Source: Ophioderma brevispina (Eukaryota > Echinodermata > Ophiuroidea > Amphilepidida > Ophiodermatidae). Taken from it: a DNA stretch of 64,000 bases. The position numbers were made by a program, and so were the translations under genes. The DNA lies in contig JAMKCH010078783.1 of assembly GCA_023653785.1 (NCBI GenBank), positions 1 to 64,000 of the forward strand, in the 5' to 3' direction. The notes under the pieces were generated by a model. The model did not search any database and was not told the DNA's origin. It saw nothing but the letters and a program-made list of their open reading frames with translations. Below, piece after piece: positions 24,502-36,119 of this stretch. How positions within the stretch are numbered: the stretch's first letter is position 1; each line of letters starts with the position of its first letter.

Positions 24502-25557
24502 CAGGGGTGTCCGCAGAATGATTCGTCCCCATCTATACCCCAAAATGTTAATTCATTTTTTGTGCTTTTTTCCATATACATCTAACATTAGTAATCTGGT
24601 TTTAAATATCCAACTCAATTATACTGTACCCTTTCATAAGAATTTTGAATCGTGAAATCGGACTAACCAAATTAAATACACTCCATTGTGTTAGAGGTTC
24701 TGCTTTTCACATCCTTTGGCTAAGTGAAAAAAATGTATGTGTACTTTTACCCTCTGCCTGGCAAGCTTTTTTTCACAACATCTTTAGTCCCTTGTCTGGA
24801 ATTCGTTTTATTAAACATTCAAAACGTGTGATTGTGGTCAATGGAGAGCTGTGATCCTCCTTTTTCCTTCGATACCAAAATGAGTACTATATGCCCATCG
24901 ATGTCAAAATGTGTACATAAACCCGCTAAGACAGTAACAGCTCGGTGGTTGCACACAGCCTTAAGGCCTATTCTCTTTTGGTACTTTTCTGAGAGTAAGC
25001 ACTAAAACCCCTGATGTATATAAAAGCTGTCTTTGCCATGATTTAGAGCCACAACCAGCTTAAAATCTTATAGTCTTAATATTTTGGTGCAAAATGGAAT
25101 TTCGGTCATTTGTGAACTTTTGTTTTCTGAATTGACAATTATTTGCTGCCTAATGGGTCTTTATGACGTCACTGGTGATGTCATAAAGGGCATGCTGGTA
25201 CTTTTCTTGGTATCAGGGACAGAGAATGACCATAGCTATCTCTTGGTACCAAAATCAAAAGGTATCAGTGCTTAATAAGAGATTTACGAAAGAATGATAT
25301 TGTGATGCAAAAAAGGCTTGAGTCGAGGATACACACACATGCATTTTTTTTTTTCATTTGCCCAAAGGATGATCATCACCTCTAACACAATTGAGTGTAT
25401 TTTCACTTTGGTGTAGTCCGATTTTCACGATTCAATTCTGTAAAAGGTTCAGTATAATGAAGTTGGCTTAAACAGCTTACCTAATGTTATTGATTTTCTA
25501 TGGAAAAAAAATAAACATTTTGGGTATCGATGGGGACTAATCTTCTGGGACACCCTG
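24502..25557. mobile_element. 1.06 kb foldback element, ~240 bp inverted arms
   Basis: The left end reads CAGGGGTGTCCGCAGAATGA. The right end, reverse-complemented, reads CAGGGTGTCCCAGAAGATTA. The arms then share CCCCATC-ATACCC-AAAATGTT and, further in, TAACATTAG, AATCGTGAAATCGGAC and TCCATTGTGTTAGAGG, matching complements at 25,310-25,550. The ~550 bp interior has no transposase frame but holds the CRE palindrome listed separately. Outside it, GC-rich segments at 24,315-24,500 and 25,558-25,700 also look inverted relative to each other, so this may sit inside, or be the core of, a longer foldback. Confidence 0.75.
25159..25188. promoter_or_regulatory. 30-bp palindrome containing a perfect CRE octamer
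   Basis: CTTTATGACGTCAC, a 2-base spacer, then GTGATGTCATAAAG: arms match at 13 of 14 positions. TGACGTCA (25,164-25,171) is the consensus cyclic-AMP response element bound by CREB/ATF proteins; the second arm gives the near-site TGATGTCA. It lies at the middle of the foldback interior. Regulatory function is an inference. Confidence 0.5.
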
Positions 25558-25699
25558 TAGATCAGCTAGATCTACTTTGTGTGCCGCCCTTGGACGCAGT
25601 CTGCCCCCCTCCCCCCATGCGTTCAAATTTTCGCACCGACTGGGGCGCTCGCCGAAACTTTGGCGTCCCCCTCTATTCGAAATCCTGGATCCGCCCCTG
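25558..25699. mobile_element. Fragment ending in a CAGGGGCGGATCCAGGATTT terminus
   Basis: Read on the - strand from 25,699, the sequence begins CAGGGGCGGATCCAGGATTT and continues with a G-rich segment. This terminus is widespread at the ends of hAT-type elements in animals. A diverged counterpart (GGGGGATTTAGAGGGGGG) lies at about 24,319 on the other side of the foldback, so an older element may have been split by it. Confidence 0.45.
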
Positions 25700-26037
25700 C
25701 ACCCAAGGCCACTTTACATTGATGATGAGCAGCAGAACACAATAACTGAGCCCCCCCTTCACACTACCAAGGGTTGCCAATTCCTTGAAATGAAGCCGAT
25801 GGAGGTATTTCTAGGAGTTTTAGGTGCAGCCTGTGTTTTTACATAACAAGTGAAATTACAGGGCTCTTTTTTTATATTTTCTTCATCTATATTAATAGTA
25901 TTTTATCTGCTTTCCCCTAAACATGTATATTTCAAAATTTTATTTTAACATATGCATACATTTTTCTTTTGTTAAAGCATACCTGTGAAAGTTATTTGTT
26001 GTACAATATTCTCTGCGTTATATCTATTACCTACTTT

Positions 26038-26058
26038 CGGGGGGGGGGGGGGGGGGGG
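26038..26058 (+). repeat. Poly-G tract
   Basis: An uninterrupted run of about 20 G. Similar G or C runs occur near 3,220, 5,520, 9,950, 10,482, 40,531 and 42,050. Exact lengths are unreliable in noisy sequence. Confidence 0.7.
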
Positions 26059-26059
26059 C

Positions 26060-26440
26060 AGAGTCCCCATAAGCTCTTTTGTTTTAGCATATGTTAGTGC
26101 CTGCAGAGAGCCTCTCATTATCTTGAAGCAGATGAACTATCCGGGCCCTCCACGTGAAGGGGTCCCAGGGTGGTGAATGGGGTCCAGGGTGGCGGAGCCC
26201 CGAAGCCCCTCAATGTTTTAGCTTGTGTGAGGTGCCTTTGGAGAGCTCTTCAGTTATCTCATTCTCGGTAAGCAAGGTTCAGGGGCGTAGCCCACGAAGC
26301 TCTTGGGTGTTTAGTAATGTTTTGAGTGCCTTGGGAGAGCTCTCAGTTTTCATATGCATTTTTATCTTGAAGCAATGAAATATACTTTCCCCACTGCAGG
26401 GGGGCCAGGGGGCGGGGCCACGCAGCTCTCAGTTAATACC
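26060..26440. repeat. GC-rich ~100-130 bp tandem repeat, three degenerate copies
   Basis: Copies share GGAGCCCCGAAGC, a TGTTTTAG-like word, GTGCCTTTGGAGAGCTCT, and TCTTGAAGCA followed by a CAGGGGGGCCAGGG-like word. Clearest starts are near 26,195, 26,288 and 26,415. No coding seen. Confidence 0.55.
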
Positions 26441-26499
26441 TGACCCGTTATAGCAACTGGCGAAATCCGAGGTTACAAAAAGAAGTTACCAGAAATATG

Positions 26500-27050
26500 T
26501 TCCCACTTACCGATATCACAAGTATTATAATGGCTCTTATACCAAAGTTTCATCACTCACCTCGTTTATGAACAATTTAATTAACTGCCAAAGAAGAAAT
26601 CACAAAATTTTTAAATTCCTGTGTCAGCTAATCATCGTCTTGTTACAAAAAATGGTGCCATACCATGTTCGTTGACCAGCTGGAGCGACTTCGGTAAAGT
26701 TCGGGACTAACATCGGAGATGTCACAAACATTCAGTCACATGATTGTAATTCTCATTCAACCGCAATACAGTGTGTGGGCGTCCATGTAATACACTAAGC
26801 GTACACCGCCCAGACGGAAGATGAGGCTAGTTTTGATCTTCGACGTCTATCCAAACAATCATAATAGCCGTTTGATAGTTCAAACAAATCTACGCGGAGT
26901 ATGCATGTTTCAGAAGTTTTACGCGATTTTCGACATGCAATGATTAAAAAGGAATGGTCAAATGATGGCTGAAAGTCTATTACTACCTTGTGGATGCAGG
27001 ATTGAAAATGGTAAGTGCTCCTACATGGCATGACATGGGACTTTTCTAGT
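26500..27050 (+). repeat. Dispersed repeat family D, copy 1
   Basis: Diverged similarity, in the same orientation, to 36,120-36,640. Both contain ACTGCCA(A/G)AGAAGAAATC followed by an AATTTTTAA word. Both then have an ATGGTGCC or ATGGCGGCC segment, CAACATGCAA-like and TAGAAGTCTAT-like words, and a TGGATGCAG or TGGCATGCAG segment before GAAATTG or GAAAATGG. Nature of the repeat is unknown. Confidence 0.5.
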
Positions 27051-27945
27051 ACACAAAATTTGAAGTCATGGTTTCACAAGCGTGTAGAGCTTTGACGTAG
27101 ATAATTTCGCCTTACTTAGAGGTCTAGAGGACGATTAAGCAATACATGCATAATCATGTAATTTAAAGCCACTATCACATTTTTTCCCAAATCAATATGC
27201 CCATTTTGTCTCTAATTGTAGTGTTAGGTAATCAAAACCTTATATTTACCGTTCTTGTGAAAAACCAGACACTGAGATTTTAAAGGGGTATTGTAGCTGT
27301 CATTACGACGGTTTTGTTGGTAATTAAAGGCGGAATCCCGACTTTTATAGTAAACAAGCAGAATAACATCATTCTTGGCAAATACGGCGCGTTAAGATTA
27401 GCCATTACACGGGTTGTTATACAATACAACAGTGCAAAAAAAGGGATTTTATGAAAAATGTTTAATTTTGAAGACATCGTGATAAGTGGCTTTAATTTGC
27501 GCTAATTAGAAAATGTTACATTTTTATTAAAAAAAAGCGTCACTTGTTAGCAACTATAAGAAATCCTCAAGCTTGATATTATGAAAAGCAGACAGGCATC
27601 AAAAGAAATCATTAAAATGGTTAGAATGTCTTGAATGAAGTCAAAATATTAATGCACTCCCAAAACAACATGTCATTTTAATGATGAAGTTCACAATGTC
27701 ACACCATACCTTACATGTTTAAATCGTGCGCGTGAAAGGTGTATGAATTTATTGTGATGAAGTGGCATAATTTCTGCCCACGTCGGGCACGTTCCAAGTC
27801 GGCATATAAAACGTACACTAAACGCAAATTAATCCGCTCATTTTTCAAATGTCTTATTTAAAAAAAAAAAAAATCTTCTTCTTCTTATCGTGTCCAAAAA
27901 CACGTGGTTCTCAAATATTGATCCAGCCAGGGGGTACACGGTTGG
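27051..27945. other. Unique AT-rich sequence, no gene seen
   Basis: No exon or repeat recognised. The 65-codon opening at 27,280-27,477 (-) has no supporting splice sites. A short A-run lies at about 27,861. Confidence 0.45.
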
Positions 27946-27949
27946 CTGC

Positions 27950-28610
27950 TTCACATGAATTCCGCAAGGTCCTTGTTGTGCATTGTTGCTCAGCAGTGGG
28001 CAGACCAAGAGGTGTTCAACTGTATTGTGTGGCTGTTCCACAACCACAGGTAGTATCCTGATCTTCTTCCAGATAGCCCCACTTTCTGCAAGGGAAACCT
28101 TAGATCGGCCAGTTGGTTATCAATCTATTGAGCATCGCCATTCAGCCCATGAGGAGTGAAGCTCCAGGTGGGAGATGCTCACAGGTTGTCAATTACGTGA
28201 GGTTACTGGTGTGGCAAGTCTTTCTTTCCACAAGGCGCTCTCTCTTTACCTCTTAGAGGACTGTTTCAAGAGGTTGGCCTTTGCCTAAGAAGAAACTCTC
28301 TCTAGATTAAGGCGGTTGGCAGCAGGTATCTGTCCAGACCTCGGGTTGCTTAAAATGGATATGGCAGCACGCTCTTGCATGCTCGCTCGGCTACGCGGGA
28401 TGTATGGGGAGCCCAATTCATGCTTGATGTACAAGTTTTCAGTGTGTTGGACGGAGGCATCCTGTGGAATAAGTCGGCAGGAGGCATTAACGCTGGATCA
28501 AGCTCCGTGGCATGGTGATCTTTCCCATACAGGGGCAGGCATTACTCTGCACATGAGTAGCACAGGGCAATTGCCGTTGATCTTAGGGTAAGTGGGCGGG
28601 CACCCCATCT
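27950..28610 (-). pseudogene. LINE (non-LTR retrotransposon) reverse transcriptase 3' fragment
   Basis: Read on the - strand with several frameshifts, the segment gives the C-terminal landmarks of a LINE ORF2 in order. These are APVWERS-CH, ALNASCR-like, TENLYI-, LG-PYIPR-RA-MQERA, a W-x-x-W-RCLNRLRTG-like stretch, WGYLEE, then CGCG and TVEHLLVCPLL. The last part is a CxC...H....C zinc-knuckle-like motif found at the end of many LINE polymerases. Upstream polymerase domains are absent, so this is a 5'-truncated dead copy. Its family differs from the LINE fragment at 30.6-31.1 kb. Frameshifts may be decay, sequencing error or both. Confidence 0.75.
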
Positions 28611-28670
28611 GGTGCAGTGAGTTTGTTCAAGAATGTTATGCGTGCACATACTTTACTCGTCATCTTCTCA

Positions 28671-29131
28671 AATTAAAAAAACAGTGTTCTAGACTAAATC
28701 GCGTTCTCAAAGGGAATTTTGAACAATATTGTCATTGTGGTGTCAAGGTTCTCAAAAACGGTTATCTTAGAGAGATGGGGTGTAAAAGTAAATTAAAGCA
28801 TACCAATTGAACTATGCAATGAACCAGAATATTTCCACTAGAACCTTGGGAACTTGATTTGGGGGGCTCTTGGTACACAGTTGCAAAAATAATTATTTTT
28901 TTCCTTTCTTGACCATGACCCCCCTTAAATCAAGTTCCAATGGGGCTAATAGGGGAAATATTCTGGTTCAATGCATCTAGTCAACATTGGTTTATGCTTT
29001 ACATTTACTTTTTATCCCATCTCTCTAAATAAATCGTTTTTGAAAAATCCTTGACACCGCAAGGACATTTTGTTAAAATTAACTTTGGAGATATCGGCGA
29101 TTTAGTCTAGAACACTGTTTTTTAAGTTTTA
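28671..29131. mobile_element. ~460 bp foldback element
   Basis: AACAGTGTTCTAGACTAAATCG on the left (trimmed: CAGTGTTCTAGACTAAATCG) matches GATTTAGTCTAGAACACTG on the right. The arms continue through TTGTCATTGTGG-, GAGATGGG-GTAAAAGTAA, CAATGAACCAGAATATTTCC and its complement. The centre is near 28,905. No coding. The right arm overlaps the start of repeat family E. Confidence 0.75.
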
Positions 29132-29400
29132 GTTTTGGAGATATCGGCGATTTAGTCTAAAACACTGTTTAAAGTTTAAATATAGTTAGAAATGTCATTT
29201 ACTTTGATTTTCAATAGAAAATACGTGCTTGAATTTTCACAGATAAATGTGGAAAATTAGTGATTAAAAGTCATTTACTTTTTGAGATATGAATATTTGT
29301 TAAAGTAAAAAATTAATCTAGCAGCTTGAGAAAACATAAAATACGTAAGAAATAATCATAGGAAAAATTTCCATTTGCGAAGTAACATTTTCGACCATTA
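29080..29400 (+). repeat. Dispersed repeat family E, copy 1
   Basis: Shares with 63,735-64,000, in the same orientation, GATATC-G-GATTTAGTCTA, AACACTGTTT, TTTGACTTT- or TTTACTTTGATTTTCAAT, GTGGAAA--TTAG, TCATTACTTTTTGA-GATAT and GCAGCTTGA. It includes a short tandem duplication at 29,085/29,135. Confidence 0.65.
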
Positions 29401-30639
29401 ACTTTTGAACGGAAGCTCCGATTGATGTCAAACAAAAGCATAGAAAGGTATTTTTTTCCCTAAATTTAATTTGTAATATTAATTTTTAGCCCTCCCAAGG
29501 GGTATTACACCTTAAATGCTTAACGTGTTTAAAAACAAAATAGATTTATTCTAAAATAGTTACACCATCAACTAGAGTATTAAGTATTTTAACGGCGCGG
29601 CCATCAGATGATATTTGACGATGTGTGACGCCTCAAATTTAAAAACTCAAGGGAACTTACCGCACATGCTGCCGCCGGGGGTCCGGGGGGGGCACGTGCG
29701 GTGATCTTTCTGATGTAGTATCAGTAAATCCGGAGTAAAATTCGCATCAGGATTGTAATAGGACACGACACTCCTTTCTTATATGAAGCTGACGTGCTAT
29801 AAAAATTGTGACAGCCATTTTATAGATTCATTGTATAAGAGAAAATAATATGTGACTTAAAATACGTGTGAAATATGTGCAATTAAATGATACTTCTTTG
29901 CTATCTTATGGAAGATTAGTTTTGGGTTTATGTGATTGATCATATTCTCTCTATGCTATATATTCAGGAATAATTTGATAACTTGTATTTCAATATGGGA
30001 CTTCCAATCTCATCTTCTCTTCTTATGACTATCTCTCTTCTCTTCTTTCTATATCCTCAACCTTACCCCTCCACAATTACGCTATCCGTCAACCAAAGAC
30101 CCTTACAAATTACATTTCCCAAGCTGTCGCTCGTTCGAGCGTTGCTCCTGCTTTTTATTTCCTTCTCTGCTTTTTGGCCCCGGTTTGTTTAGTTTACGAC
30201 ATCCCTTTTTCTTCTCTTTTTCCCCTCGTCTGGCTTTCCATCATGATCCTCTCTCTTCAATTTCCCCCTCACTCTATGTCTGTTTTCTCGCCCCCCTCTC
30301 TCTCTCTCTCCTTTTCTAGGACGGCGGCCATTAAGGCAAAAAAGTGCTCAGAAAAAAGTTTGACGGCGTATTGGTTACAACACAACCCTGTGGATTTCCT
30401 CTCATGGACTTACAATAGCGTATGGGGTGTTGGCCCATTCTATTTTTTTAAATTTTGGTGGTAAAAAAATGGATAAAAAATGTCAAAAATATCCAACAAT
30501 AGGCAAAATCGATCATATTGCCTTATTTTTTCTCAAACTTTTCATCAGAACATGTGGGGTACATTCCCAGGAAAACACATATGACCGGATTGAGTGCTCA
30601 GCCATTCCAATTCCAAAGGAAAATTTTCCCAACATTCCA
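29401..30639. other. No gene recognised; pyrimidine-rich stretch at 29,990-30,315
   Basis: The CT-rich stretch ends in a (CT)n run near 30,296-30,312. The 69-104 codon openings here reflect this composition or lie upstream of the LINE fragment without recognised domains. Confidence 0.45.
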
Positions 30640-31131
30640 AAGGACCGCTTGGAAGCCTGCAATAAACTACACCACTCTGGCAATCTGGTATCTCCAATTC
30701 ACCAAGCTGTGAAATTCTTTAGAGCCTGTGTAGGAGTATAATGTTATATGGATCTGAGACCTGGACATGAAGAAAGAGGCTACAGGATTAGGACTGGATG
30801 GCACCTACACCAAGCTTCTTATGCGAGTACAAAAACATATCCTGGCGTGAGCACAAGACCCAAAGCAAGATATTTGGAGATATCCATCCAATTTGCTCTT
30901 CTGTTGCCCAACGGCGTGCACGATTTGCCGGTCACTGTCATCGTGCATGCCAAGTAGTCTCAGACGTCACATGTTGGAAGGTACCATGCCAAAAACAGGG
31001 GTCGTCGCCCCTTTAACTACAATGATGTTATTGATCGAGACATCGCAGGATCCATCTGACAATCCCCAACCTAATGACAACAGGGACATTTGGCACTACA
31101 TGGTGAACAGCATCTCGGCGTCGGCCCGTTA
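30640..31131 (+). pseudogene. LINE reverse transcriptase C-terminal fragment
   Basis: Across shifting frames the segment reads a RLEACNKLHH--, KFFRACV-, LLYGSETWT-KK, LDGTYTKLLMRVQNISWREH series. It continues with FGDIPPICSSVAQRRARFAGHCHRA, GRRPFNYNDVIDRDIAGS and DIWHYMVNSISASAR followed by a stop. The LYGSETWT, ISWREH, QRRARFAGHC and GRRP order is diagnostic of the C-terminal region of RTE/Jockey-like LINE polymerases. The copy is 5'-truncated and carries indels. A (TAGA)n tail follows immediately. Confidence 0.85.
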
Positions 31132-31146
31132 GATAGATAGATAGAT
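31130..31146 (+). repeat. (TAGA)n tail of the LINE fragment
   Basis: About four TAGA units directly follow the stop region of the LINE fragment. Short microsatellite tails in place of poly-A are typical of RTE-like LINEs. Confidence 0.7.
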
Positions 31147-31159
31147 TCCTCAATTACAT

Positions 31160-31600
31160 TATTCTGGGGTCAAATTGGCCAAACAAACAGCAAAATTGTC
31201 CAAAATCCATAAATGAGTCATAGTGCCTTCCTTTCTCAACAATCTAATAGAAACATGTAAAGTGTACTTTCCAAAGAACTAAAATTAATTGAATAGAGTA
31301 TAGCCATATCAATTGACACTTGTAGGGTCAAAATGGCCAAACAAGTTCAAATTGTTCCAAAACCAATAAATTCGCCAAACACTCTTTTCAAAAAATACCT
31401 TAGGGGACATAATTATTTACTTTCCAAGTGACAATTGATTAAAGTAAATAAAGTGCTAGCCCATTTCCAATTAATCATGTTGGAGTCAAAATGTCCAAAA
31501 AGGTAATAAAAAAATGTCCAAATATGGTAATAAAAGCAGGATAACGGACCTTTTCTAAAATACTTAATTAAGGAAACAATTATGTGTTTCAAGGGAATAT
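31160..31600 (-). repeat. ~160 bp tandem array, orientation 1
   Basis: About three copies contain GGGTCAAAATGGCCAAACAA-like words with TTGTCCAAAA and AACAAT/ACAATTATTT. The complement of this motif (TTTGGCCATTTTGACCC) is the core of the array at 33,740-34,400, so the two arrays face each other across ~2.1 kb. Confidence 0.6.
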
Positions 31601-31639
31601 AATTAGGTGGATACACTGCTAGGTATTCCATTTACCATT

Positions 31640-33739
31640 TTGTAGTCGCATTAGGCTAAGGCATCTCAAGTTCAGTTTTATGGTTAATATGGCAGGAAAA
31701 CATCAAAAACAAATTATTAAACTTTATGATTGTAAATGAATGTGATTGCAGCTATTGTCCTTAAGGTGTATTGTTATCCATTCATTACATCCCTTAGGAA
31801 AATGCATCAGTAAATTAGAGTATTGACTATTCGATATTCAATCCTCAGCTTTTTGAGTGTTACCACACAACCCCAGGTAAATTAGCTCTATACCCTATTT
31901 GTCAAAATAATTCGCGTCACCCGAGTACATTACAAGTTCACAATGAGTTGGCCATTAATGCACTTTCATTGGAGGGGACAAGTAAAAAATCATAAATCAA
32001 AGTTGTTATAAGTTATTAGTAATGCCCTCTTTTACTGGTACTCGATGAGCGCTATGAATACATGGAATTTTAAATCCACTAAAGAACCATTCCAATTTTG
32101 CTTAAATGGCATAATTACAATGAGAAAATATCTCCAATTTGTTTCTTTAAACTGCATCACTAAGTATGCTGATAACGGTGGGTGTTATTTTAATTTTGTT
32201 AGGTTTAATCACAGGTCAGAATTTTGTATTAACCCGAAAACCCCCCCCCCACGAGAATTCGTTATATAAGCACCCGATGTTATAATTTATGTAACGATAG
32301 CTATGGTCATCTCTCTTTAATGATTACCAAACAAGTTCTAACATAATTAGTATATGGAGTCACAATGACGTCATTAAAGTCAGCGAGTCCCGCCAAATTG
32401 GGAAGCGAAAATCTGATTTTGCGCTTAAAAGTTTTTATAGGAAGAATCTCGATTTACATGCACTTTTCAGCTCCTAATGATGGCAATTGATTAGTTTTAC
32501 TAAATAAGTTTTAGAGCGATAATGGCACACAATATATCACAAAGGTACCACAAAATTTCTTGGTTGGCAACCACCCTACCCTCGGACTTGACGGATACCC
32601 TCACCCGGTGAAGGTACTATCTTCACATTTTCTCGCTAATACTAAAACGACCGGAAAGGATGAGGGAAAATGATTTTACCCAGAACTTGTTACTGAAAAG
32701 CTTTGGGCATTTTGCACTGGTTATAAGACGAGGGTTAAATGGGTTTAAATGTCCAAAAAGTCATTTCTCCGACATGGTTGCGCAAAATAATTAAGGGTTC
32801 TCGTGTGTTGGGCCTATTGCACTGACACTATAGGACCTGTGAATCTACTCAGAAGGACAGCTTGATGGACCATTTTAGATGTTATATTGATCAAACTCAG
32901 GTCCAAAATTAAAACACGATAAAGGAGCAGTCTACGCTTAGACCCTGATAGATTCACTGTGTATAACGCATAATACTAAAATTACAAAAAGCTTATGAGG
33001 AGCCTAGAGTAAATTTCCTTTCTCGTGAAATGAATAACTTAAAAATTTCCAATTTAGAACGATATGAGAATATCAATTGGCATATCAAACATTCATGGTA
33101 AAAAACACTTAGAACATGTATTTAGTCATTTGTGGGTGTTCATCAGAATTGCACTAATAAAATTCCAAAGAACATTATTAGTTTTATTGTTTTTTTAAAT
33201 TCAATATCTAAGTTGGATATTCTATATAATTTATAGCCCTAACTATACTTACAACTTAAAGAATGTGAGTTTAGAATCATTAAAAAAAAGTAATTTAGCT
33301 GATTATAATGCAGGTATTTTGCCCTTTAACTTAACATCACTAGATCTAGAAAGATCAACAACCCTGGCCCTAACGACTATTTAATATTCAATAGAAATCT
33401 ATATAATTTCACAGGTTAATAAGTAAAAATATGGACAAAGTCACGTGTTTTATCAATTGGTTTCCCATTTTAACCTTTCTTGTCCCATTTCGACTGTGAG
33501 TAAACTCATAATCTTTTACCGCTCTGCGCAAAAAGAAGACCTAATGTGTAGAGTAGGCCAAAGTGAGACGTTTCTTATTTCCCCTTTTAATTGATTTTGA
33601 TCGTTTTGGTATGAAATAAATAGGAATTTATTCCACTTTGACTCAGAAAGCTGTGAAGTGAAAAGGCTCACCTGATGAAAAGGGCAAACACTTCTATGAC
33701 CTACTTGAAAAGCGGCCACTAGCTTCTATTCACTATTAT
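31640..33739. other. Unique AT-rich sequence between inverted arrays
   Basis: No exon or known repeat recognised. A perfect TGACGTCA octamer lies at 32,366-32,373 and a short C-run near 32,241. Neither is near a supported gene. Confidence 0.45.
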
Positions 33740-34400
33740 GAGGCACTTTTGAAATGTACGTGATTTGACCATTTTGGACAAATTGACATTTTGATCCAAA
33801 ATATGAAAACTAGAATGACTAAAAAGCCCCCTACCTTGAAGTTTCCTTGAGATGTAACGTCAAATGTTTCCTTGAAAAATTTTGTGAAACGAAGTTTTGG
33901 GACTGAGGTTTCCACTTGTTTTGACAATTTTGATTTTATAAACTTTTTGGCCAATTTTACCCCAAATTTATAATCGGCATAGCGTCCATTTTATCCACTT
34001 AAATCTGACTCCTTTGAAGGTCAATGGATATGTCCTAATCGATTATTTTAAGGAATGTATTTCGACTGATTTATACCTATTTTTGGACAATTTTGACTTT
34101 TTTGCCATTTTGACCCAAATTGAAATGGCTTCCTTTTACCCACTTAAATATTACTCCTTTTAAGTTAAATTATCATGTTCTGATTATTTTAAGAAGGAGT
34201 GTATTTTGACTGATTTACCTATTTGTGGACAAATTTTCGACCCTTTTTGGCCATTTTGACCCAACATTTGTAATTTAATGTTTACCCCCTATATTCAACT
34301 TAAATTTGACTCTTTACAGGTAAATAGACATGTCAATAGATTCTTTGAAGAAAGGAATGCATGTCGACTGATTTACCCATTTTTGACCATTTGACTTTTT
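33740..34400 (+). repeat. ~150 bp tandem array, orientation 2
   Basis: Three to four copies share CCCACTTAAAT-TGACTCCTTT, AGGTCAAT-GA-ATGTC, TTTTAAGGAATGTATTT, CGACTGATTTACC and TTTTGGACAATTTTGACTTT followed by TTGCCATTTTGACCC. Starts recur near 34,000, 34,150 and 34,305. Confidence 0.65.
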
Positions 34401-36119
34401 GTCATTTTACGCCTAAAATAAAAATGTAGAAAGGCCAACACCCCATACTTGATGTACACCCCATGGTGGTATGATTCCACTAGGTTGGACCTTGTAACAA
34501 ACAACGCCGACAAAATCATTTTTTTGATCATTGGCCGCCGTCTATCTCTCTCATTGACCATCTCTCCCCGTACTTCCTCCCCCTCTAATTCTTTCTATTG
34601 CCCCGGCACCATTTCCCCCTCTACAATTACTTTTCTTTCCCCCTCTCTTCTCGCCACCCTTCAGTTCATCCTTTTTTCATCAATATTTGCTTTTACGTTT
34701 GAACCGAAATGGCGATGTCTACATTATGATTTGACTGCCGCCACTGGCACCGCCTGAACTCGCCATGTACATAGAAATTATATATAAACTATAATATAAA
34801 AATAAATAAGTATATATATAGGCCTACATCAATATCACTTGGATCACACACATTAATTGCCCATGCTACTTCATTCAGTTTCCACACGCACTCTGTTTAA
34901 TCGGCTGCGCTCGTTTTAATTTTACAGCGTTTAGCCTGTGTGCATGAGTTTCACTTGTGCCTACCAATCAACCAAACAAACCTCGTCATATTGCGTATGT
35001 TTTACCGGTTACACACGATTTAATTGATCTTCCGAACTACTCTTACATTAGCATTGTGTAAATGAGGGTTTTAAGAACAGTAAGGAAAAACTATGTTGTT
35101 TAACAAAGTATCGCCCTCTACAAAGTTCAGCTGTTCCTCCATATCTGGCTGCTTTGTTTGAAATTGCTGTGGTTACGAATGTTTATTACTAAGTTTTTTA
35201 AAAATGAAAGAAAAACAGTTTAAAACAATCGGGTAACGGTCGCACAACACATTGTGCTTTAAGAAATATGGCTTAGGCTAATTAATGAAGTGCGCCACTA
35301 ATTATGACGTCACTGACGCCGGTGACCGTTCGTGAACCAGGTTTGGCTTGATGACTCATCATGCTCATAGAAGGTTTTTTCTGAATAATCCACAATGGTC
35401 AATGTATTTACCCCTGCGGCAGTTCGATGAATAAATTTTCCAGCATGATACCTTACTGATCCTCGCAAAATCAACGAAAACGGCCGACTCCTTGCATTTT
35501 TTGTGAAAAAGCTATGCTTTCCCCATAGATTTATGAATTTTGACATCTTAAAAACCTGATACGGGGAGCTCTTGTAATTAAATTTTCGAATTAGGTACGA
35601 AATGAACACTAATTAGATCGGTAAACTACAGCACATTAGCTGCGTGATAGCAGTCCTTGCATTTTAGTCGGGTTTTTGTTTTAGAGGTCGGATGCAATAT
35701 TCACTGTGTTTTCCCTCCGAGGAAAATTTCAGAATTGTATTTTCCCTGTCGTAACCGCCCACGTGACCATCGTGGCGCAGTAGCAATGTTTGAATGATGT
35801 ATAAAATACTGTTTGAAATAATTATAATATTTTTCATATATTGGTTTTACAAGAAATAAAAATCTACATACTAGTTTCCCACTAATTATTTATTATTGAT
35901 TGTTTCATGGTAGACCTTGTATGGAATTACTTTGAAATGCGTATATATTTGGCATGTGCATGCACTAAATAATCCCCATCTCGAGTCCTGATAACCTACA
36001 TTCGGAATCATGACCGCAAACCCTGGGTGCCCCTGGGATTGTATGCCAGCTTGCGGCGTCACCACTGAAAAACATTTGGAAAAAGGCCAAGTGGCTGAAT
36101 TGACTTGGGACAACACTCT
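34401..36119. other. No supported gene; pyrimidine-rich segment at 34,560-34,690
   Basis: A CT-rich stretch similar in composition to 29,990-30,315, then AT-rich sequence. A TGACGTCA octamer lies at 35,305-35,312. The 99-codon - strand opening at 35,310-35,609 has no recognised domain. Confidence 0.4.

Noticed and set aside
30174..30464. 96-codon opening upstream of the LINE fragment
   Set aside because: Pyrimidine-rich composition explains it; no LINE or other domain is recognisable in it.
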